A stretch of 12,500 nt of DNA from Neocallimastix lanati (nom. inval.). Its lineage: Eukaryota > Neocallimastigomycota > Neocallimastigomycetes > Neocallimastigales > Neocallimastigaceae. Under the pieces are notes generated by a model. That model saw nothing but the letters and a program-made list of their open reading frames with translations, was not told where the DNA came from and ran no database searches. Positions within the stretch are counted from its first letter, which is position 1; the number at the start of each line of letters is the position of its first letter. The DNA lies in the NCBI GenBank assembly GCA_016946835.1, contig JACVTC010000003.1:2312501-2325000 (forward strand), read 5' to 3'. This document shows positions 11,991 through 12,500 of the stretch, piece by piece. The translations under genes and the position numbers were made by a program.

Positions 11991-12121
11991 TCTTTAAAAA
12001 AAAAAAAAAAAAAAAAAAAATACAATAAAACTGAATATTAAATTAAATAAATAAATAAATAAAAAGGATCATGAAATAAATTGGATATAATTATGTATAT
12101 ATTGATATTAATATATATATA

Positions 12122-12500
12122 TTTAAACAACTCATAAAAATAGTTATCATACAGCATACTATTATAAGGTTTATATATTTTCTTTTTTATTTTTCATTCC
12201 AGTATCATTTTAACATTATTTAATTAAATAATATTATATAATATACTTAAACATTGAATAATGTATTAACATATTAAATAATACATAAATTAATGATAAT
12301 AATAAATTAAATATTTTATATATATTTATATTTAAACAACTCATAAAAATAGTTATCATACAGCATACTATTATAAGGTTTATATATTTTCTTTTTTATT
12401 TTTCATTCCAGTATCATTTTAACATTATTTAATTAAATAATATTATATAATATACTTTAAACATTGAATAATGTATTAACATATTAAATAATACATAAAT
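12122..12500. repeat. 209-bp tandem duplication running off the right edge
   Basis: The block starting TTTAAACAACTCATAAAAAT at 12122 recurs at 12331, 209 bp downstream. 12122-12290 and 12331-12500 differ only by one extra T (CTTAAAC versus CTTTAAAC). The 40 bp between the two conserved blocks (12291-12330) is not found before the first copy, so the repeat continues to the right or the duplication is just two units. Each copy contains the phrase TTTTTCATTCCAGTATCATT. No coding frame was seen in either copy. Confidence 0.92.

Noticed and set aside
11574-12041. Two overlapping repeat-encoded proteins in the 45-bp array; also considered as a CRISPR-like array
   Set aside because: The unit length is a multiple of three and lacks stops, so open frames are automatic. 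There is no alternation of constant repeat and unique spacer, and the genome is eukaryotic.

Overview
The window comes from an extremely A+T-rich eukaryotic nuclear genome. By eye, intergenic DNA and introns are almost pure A/T, with long homopolymer tracts and AAT, AT and ATTTT microsatellites. Both protein genes are split by short GTA...AG introns, and both read on the minus strand in the standard code. The base composition, fungal-style small introns, a MULE/FLYWCH-type transposase relic and a vertebrate/fungal-type telomere motif (CCCTAA) together point to an early-diverging fungus. An anaerobic gut fungus (Neocallimastigomycota) is the best guess. The telomere motif argues against Dictyostelium or Plasmodium. 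This assignment is an inference and was not checked against a database.

Layout. (1) 1-2281, minus: the 5' part of a seven-exon gene for a von Willebrand factor A (VWA) protein resembling Mediator subunit 25; its low-complexity tail runs off the left edge. (2) 2504-5597: a decayed DNA transposon, inferred here from an identical 9-bp target duplication, about 26-bp imperfect terminal inverted repeats and a MULE-type transposase pseudogene (3041-4451, minus). It landed about 220 bp upstream of the VWA gene's start codon. The pseudogene carries three perfect telomere repeats, and the element's right part has filled with ATTTT and minisatellite DNA. (3) 5598-6292: A/T-rich spacer. (4) 6293-10081, minus: a complete seven-exon gene whose joined exons give an 862-residue coiled-coil / C1 / RhoGAP protein. 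One of its introns carries about 84 AAT units and long poly-T and poly-A tracts. (5) 10082-12500: no intact gene seen. It holds a TATA box followed by a short signal-peptide-like ORF with nothing convincing after it, a 45-bp minisatellite, and a 209-bp tandem duplication that runs off the right edge.

The two genes are not obviously a functional unit. One is a probable transcription coactivator subunit and the other a Rho-GTPase regulator, and before the transposon arrived they would have been under 1 kb apart, head to tail. Both exon models were built by hand. Every junction is GT-AG, reading phase is kept at all twelve junctions, and splicing restores recognisable domains. The most unusual items are the telomere-repeat scar inside the transposase, the transposon boundaries, the very large intronic AAT repeat splitting a zinc-ligand codon, and the orphan promoter plus signal-peptide start.
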